From positions 124,001 to 188,000 of the forward strand of contig NZ_CP026951.1 in NCBI RefSeq assembly GCF_003065485.1: a stretch of 64,000 nt of DNA, in the 5' to 3' direction. This document shows positions 61,594 to 64,000 of this stretch, piece by piece (positions within the stretch are counted from its first letter, which is position 1; each line of letters begins with the position of its first letter). The notes beneath the pieces are model-generated. The model did not search any database, was not told the origin of the DNA, and was given only the letters and a program-made list of their open reading frames with translations. The DNA is from Salinibacterium hongtaonis (GTDB lineage Bacteria; Actinomycetota; Actinomycetes; Actinomycetales; Microbacteriaceae). A program made the position numbers and the translations under genes.

Positions 61594-62949
61594 ATGAGCA
61601 AGCTCAGGCTCGCCATCGTCGGAGCCGGCCCCGCCGGAATCTACGCAGCAGACATCATCCTCAAGGCCGAGAAGCAGTTCGATGTTTCAATCGACCTGTT
61701 CGACCATCTGCCAGCACCGTATGGGCTCGTTCGCTATGGGGTCGCGCCTGACCACCCGCGCATCAAGGGCATCATCAATGCCCTCCGTGACGTGCTCGAC
61801 CGCGGCGACATCCGCCTCTTCGGCAACGTTCGCTACGGAGTCGACCTCACCCTCGACGATCTCAAGCAGCACTACAACGCCGTCATTTTCTCCACCGGCG
61901 CCGTCCAAGATGCCCCGCTCGACATCCCGGGCATCGACCTGCCGCGCAGCTACGGAGCCGCCGAGTTCGTCAACTGGTACGACGGCCACCCCGACTTTCC
62001 GCGTGAATGGCCGCTCGAGACCGAGTCGGTTGCCGTGATCGGCAACGGCAACGTCGCCCTCGATGTAGCCAGGATGCTCGCCAAGCATGCCGATGACCTG
62101 CTGGTCACCGAGATCCCCGACAACGTCTATCAGGGTCTCAAGGCGTCCAAAGTCACCGACGTTCATGTCTTCGGCCGCCGCGGGCCAGCCCAGGTCAAGT
62201 TCACCCCGCTAGAGCTGCGGGAACTCGGCGAACTGCGCGATGTCGACATCATCGTGTACGACGAGGACTTCATCGACGACGAGGCCTCCAAGATGGCCAT
62301 CGAGACGAACAAGCAGATCATGGTGCTCAACCGGGTGCTCAACTCGTGGCGTGAGCGGCCCGTCGGCGAGGCATCCCGCCGACTGCACTTGCACTTCTGG
62401 GCCAAGCCGCTCGAGGTGCTCGGTGATGAGCAGAGCGGAGTACAGGGCCTGCGCTACGAACGCACCGAGCCGGATGGCCAGGGCGGAGTGCGCGGTACCG
62501 GCGAAATTCGCGAGCTGCCCATCCAGGGTCTCTACCGTGCCGTGGGCTACTTTGGTTCCCCGCTCGACGGGATCCCCTTCGACGAGCGCCGTGGCGTGAT
62601 CCCCAACCGTGAAGGCCAGGTCATCGACGATAACGATGAGCCCGTGCGCGGCGTCTTCGCTACCGGCTGGATCAAACGCGGGCCGGTCGGCCTCATCGGT
62701 CACACCAAGAGTGACGCCATGGAAACGGTCAGCCACGTCATCAACAGCCAGTCGGATTGGTGGACTCCCGAGCATCCCGATCCCCGTGCCATTGTGGAGT
62801 TGCTCATCTCCCGCGGGGTCGAGTTCACCGACCTCACGGGGTGGCACAACCTCGACGGTGCCGAGAAGCAGCTCGGCGAGGAGCAGGGGCGCGAGCGCAT
62901 CAAGCTCGTAGACCGTGACGACATGCTCAAGGCCGCTCGGGGCGAGTAG
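61594..62949 (+). CDS. Ferredoxin--NADP+ reductase (FprA/adrenodoxin reductase type)
   Basis: FAD enzyme shuttling electrons between NADPH and ferredoxin. Seen: FAD motif IVGAGPAGIYAADIILKAEK at about residues 8-27, LPAPYGLVRYGVAPDHPRIK at about 41-60, GNGNVALDVARMLAK at about 148-162 (NADP site), HVFGRRGPAQVKFTPLELRE, and FATGWIKRGPVGLIGHTKSD at about 351-370. Length 451 aa. An AAAGGAATGACCC ribosome site precedes the ATG. As an island-independent reductase it might also support the P450s if paired with a separate ferredoxin, but no ferredoxin gene is nearby. Confidence 0.93.
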   Translation: MSKLRLAIVGAGPAGIYAADIILKAEKQFDVSIDLFDHLPAPYGLVRYGVAPDHPRIKGIINALRDVLDRGDIRLFGNVRYGVDLTLDDLKQHYNAVIFSTGAVQDAPLDIPGIDLPRSYGAAEFVNWYDGHPDFPREWPLETESVAVIGNGNVALDVARMLAKHADDLLVTEIPDNVYQGLKASKVTDVHVFGRRGPAQVKFTPLELRELGELRDVDIIVYDEDFIDDEASKMAIETNKQIMVLNRVLNSWRERPVGEASRRLHLHFWAKPLEVLGDEQSGVQGLRYERTEPDGQGGVRGTGEIRELPIQGLYRAVGYFGSPLDGIPFDERRGVIPNREGQVIDDNDEPVRGVFATGWIKRGPVGLIGHTKSDAMETVSHVINSQSDWWTPEHPDPRAIVELLISRGVEFTDLTGWHNLDGAEKQLGEEQGRERIKLVDRDDMLKAARGE

Positions 62950-62969
62950 CTCGTAGCTCCCGCTGCTGG

Positions 62970-63110
62970 CGCTGCTCGCGCCCCGCGCACCTCGCACCTC
63001 GCACCTCGCAGCTCGCGCTGCTCGCGCCTCGTACCTCGTACCTCGCGCCCCGCACCTCGCACCTCGCAGCTCGCAGCTCGCAGCTCGCGCTGCTCGCGCT
63101 GCTCGCGCCC
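62970..63110. repeat. Degenerate 7 bp tandem array
   Basis: Directly after the reductase gene, about 140 bases are built from variants of a seven-base unit: ACCTCGC, AGCTCGC and ACCTCGT, with nine-base insertions GCTGCTCGC. The unit is far too short for CRISPR. It is a low-complexity, slippage-type array in a convergent gap. Confidence 0.8.
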
Positions 63111-63118
63111 GCGTGCAC

Positions 63119-63179
63119 GCTGAGGGGTCCCAAATGTGCCTTCGCGGCACGCTCCGACGCTCATTCGGGACCCCTGAGC
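63119..63179. repeat. Interspersed hairpin repeat, copy 3
   Basis: Left arm begins GCTGAGGGGTCCCAAATG (63119-63136); right arm TCATTCGGGACCCCTGAGC (63161-63179). An inner stem GTGCC/GGCAC (63136-63150) replaces the TTCCGGA hairpin of copies 1 and 2. Arms differ at three or four positions. Confidence 0.7.
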
Positions 63180-63201
63180 CGAGGCGTCCGGTTGCTCTCC
63201 C

Positions 63202-63262
63202 GCTGAGGGGTCCCGAATGCGTTCTTGCGGAGGGCGTCATGACTCATTTGGGACCCCTGAGC
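63202..63262. repeat. Interspersed hairpin repeat, copy 4
   Basis: Left arm GCTGAGGGGTCCCGAATGCG (63202-63221); right arm ends CATTTGGGACCCCTGAGC (63245-63262). It lies 22 bases after copy 3 in the same orientation, giving a direct tandem of two hairpins. Confidence 0.7.
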
Positions 63263-63299
63263 CGAAGCATCCTGCTCGCCGCCCTCACTTCGAGGGAGC

Positions 63300-63373
63300 C
63301 AGCCCACCCGGAGGCCCAGCCCACCCGGAGGCCCAGCCCACCCGGAGGCGCCCCAGGGGCCCCACCCGGAGGC
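63300..63373. repeat. 17 bp tandem repeat (three copies plus a partial)
   Basis: Unit CAGCCCACCCGGAGGCC at 63300-63316, 63317-63333 and 63334-63350 (last base differs), then a spaced partial copy CCACCCGGAGGCG at 63361-63373. It ends a few bases before the DUF559 stop codon. Confidence 0.8.
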
Positions 63374-63378
63374 GCGAA

Positions 63379-64000
63379 TCAGTCGCGGGCTCGTCGACGG
63401 GCGGCAAGGACGCGACGGATGCGAGTGAGGAGTTCCGATGGTTCGTAGAGATCATCCGCGTTGAGCCGCATGACGAACCAGCCGTCCTCCTGGAGACGAG
63501 ACGTGCGGGTCATGTCAGTGCGGAATTGCTCGACCCCTCGGTGATGGTCGCCTTGGTACTCGATAGCTAGTTTCTCGCGGGCGAATGCGAGATCGGCCCG
63601 GTAGCGCGTTCCATTGGACGTTGTAATCGGCAGGTTCACGGCGTACTCCGTGAATCCGGCCCGCTCTAGCATGACGCGCACGAGCGATTCAGGTCGAGAC
63701 TCGGAGCGTCCGTTGAGTAACGCGATCGCTTCACGAAGAGCTACAGATCCCCGGCGCTTCCGCATCGTGGTGATCGCCGCCTCGAGTCGGCCGGGTGTGG
63801 TCAGGGGAGTGCGCCAGTGGATCAAATAGTCACCCGCAGCGACCAGGTCAGGCACAGAAAGCACGGAGCCGAGTTCGCACCAGGTGAATTCCGGCGACGC
63901 GATGCGCAGACCGGCCCAACTCCAGACATCCGACTCGGATGTCTGGAGTTTGTGACCGATTGTGCCCGCCGCCTTGAGTGCCCGGCGGGGTGCGGGTACG
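63379..64000 (-). CDS. DUF559 (Vsr-like) endonuclease-domain protein, 5' end beyond the window
   Basis: The frame stays open from its stop at 63379 to the window edge, so the start lies outside. About 206 residues are visible. The C-terminal 110 residues carry the restriction-like fold of DUF559/Vsr proteins: NLPITTSNGTRYRADLAFAR, then EKLAIEYQGDHHRGVEQFRT with the Asp/Glu/Gln core, and the C-terminal DGWFVMRLNADDLYE. The N-terminal part (SDVWSWAGLRIASPEFTWCE, GSVLSVPDLVAAGDYLIHW) is typical of the long form found in many Microbacteriaceae, often in several copies. Function unknown. It is convergent with the ferredoxin reductase gene across the repeat-rich gap. Confidence 0.8.
   Translation of the reverse strand, partial: VPAPRRALKAAGTIGHKLQTSESDVWSWAGLRIASPEFTWCELGSVLSVPDLVAAGDYLIHWRTPLTTPGRLEAAITTMRKRRGSVALREAIALLNGRSESRPESLVRVMLERAGFTEYAVNLPITTSNGTRYRADLAFAREKLAIEYQGDHHRGVEQFRTDMTRTSRLQEDGWFVMRLNADDLYEPSELLTRIRRVLAARRRARD

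Noticed and set aside
62970-63110. CRISPR-like repeat array
   Set aside because: Units are 7 to 9 bases with no spacers, and there are no cas genes in the window.
62209-63240. Minus-strand frame encoding an Arg/Glu/Gly/Ala heptad-like repeat protein
   Set aside because: The protein repeat is only the 7 bp DNA array read in frame; the rest is antisense to the ferredoxin reductase.

Overview
The window is high-GC DNA from an actinobacterium, most likely a member of the Microbacteriaceae. The evidence is gene content (menaquinone genes, polyprenol-phosphate-mannose synthase, FprA-type ferredoxin reductase, DUF4229 and PLDc_N membrane proteins), many GTG starts, and a recurrent promoter in which a TANNNT -10 box lies six bases before the start codon, so the mRNA has no leader. 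No tRNA, rRNA, integrase, transposase or CRISPR array was seen.

Left flank (1-13.3 kb): start of an aspartyl-tRNA synthetase; an operon of histidine phosphatase, ResA/TlpA, CcdA, ResB and CcsB (cytochrome c maturation); menC, menB and menE; two mannosyl-transfer genes; a Na+/H+ antiporter; and menA. Right flank (54.9-64 kb): DUF4229 protein, PLDc_N protein, menD, PPK2, menF, menG, a polyprenyl diphosphate synthase (probably the menaquinone side chain), ferredoxin-NADP reductase, a repeat-rich spacer and a DUF559 nuclease-like gene. Together the flanks hold a nearly complete menaquinone pathway.

Between menA and DUF4229 sits about 41 kb of catabolic genes, read here as an accessory island. 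(1) 13.3-17.9 kb: an MFS transporter divergent from gentisate dioxygenase, a 3-hydroxybenzoate 6-hydroxylase-like enzyme and a fumarylpyruvate hydrolase, with three copies of a palindromic operator between them. (2) 18.1-19.5 kb: a decayed oligopeptide ABC transporter. (3) 19.8-28.3 kb: alcohol dehydrogenase, two-component flavin monooxygenase with reductase, short-chain dehydrogenases, maleylacetate reductase, hydroxyquinol 1,2-dioxygenase and an acyl-CoA synthetase, pointing to a hydroxyquinol route. (4) 28.6-33.6 kb: a sugar-type ABC importer. (5) 33.6-35.1 kb: an hpaB-like gene and an araC-like gene, each missing its 5' part at the same junction. (6) 35.1-40.7 kb: a probable operon of ferredoxin reductase, two tandem P450s and an alcohol dehydrogenase, divergent from a TetR gene. 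(7) 40.8-54.9 kb: regulators (TetR, MarR, LysR), a second flavin reductase, an SMP-30 lactonase, Fe-ADH/ALDH/class II aldolase, Hsp20, and a four-gene operon (EthD, SDR, Pht5-like, amidohydrolase) divergent from an FAD-dependent dehydrogenase.

Four island genes carry apparent one-base losses, each in a run of C on the coding strand; these could be sequencing error or real decay. The most interesting signals are the paired P450s with His in place of the conserved acidic I-helix residue, the unassigned 42-55 kb catabolic cluster, a family of interspersed hairpins sharing a GGGGTCC core, and the switch of translation-start style at the island borders. All functions are inferred from recognised family motifs and gene context; no database search was run.
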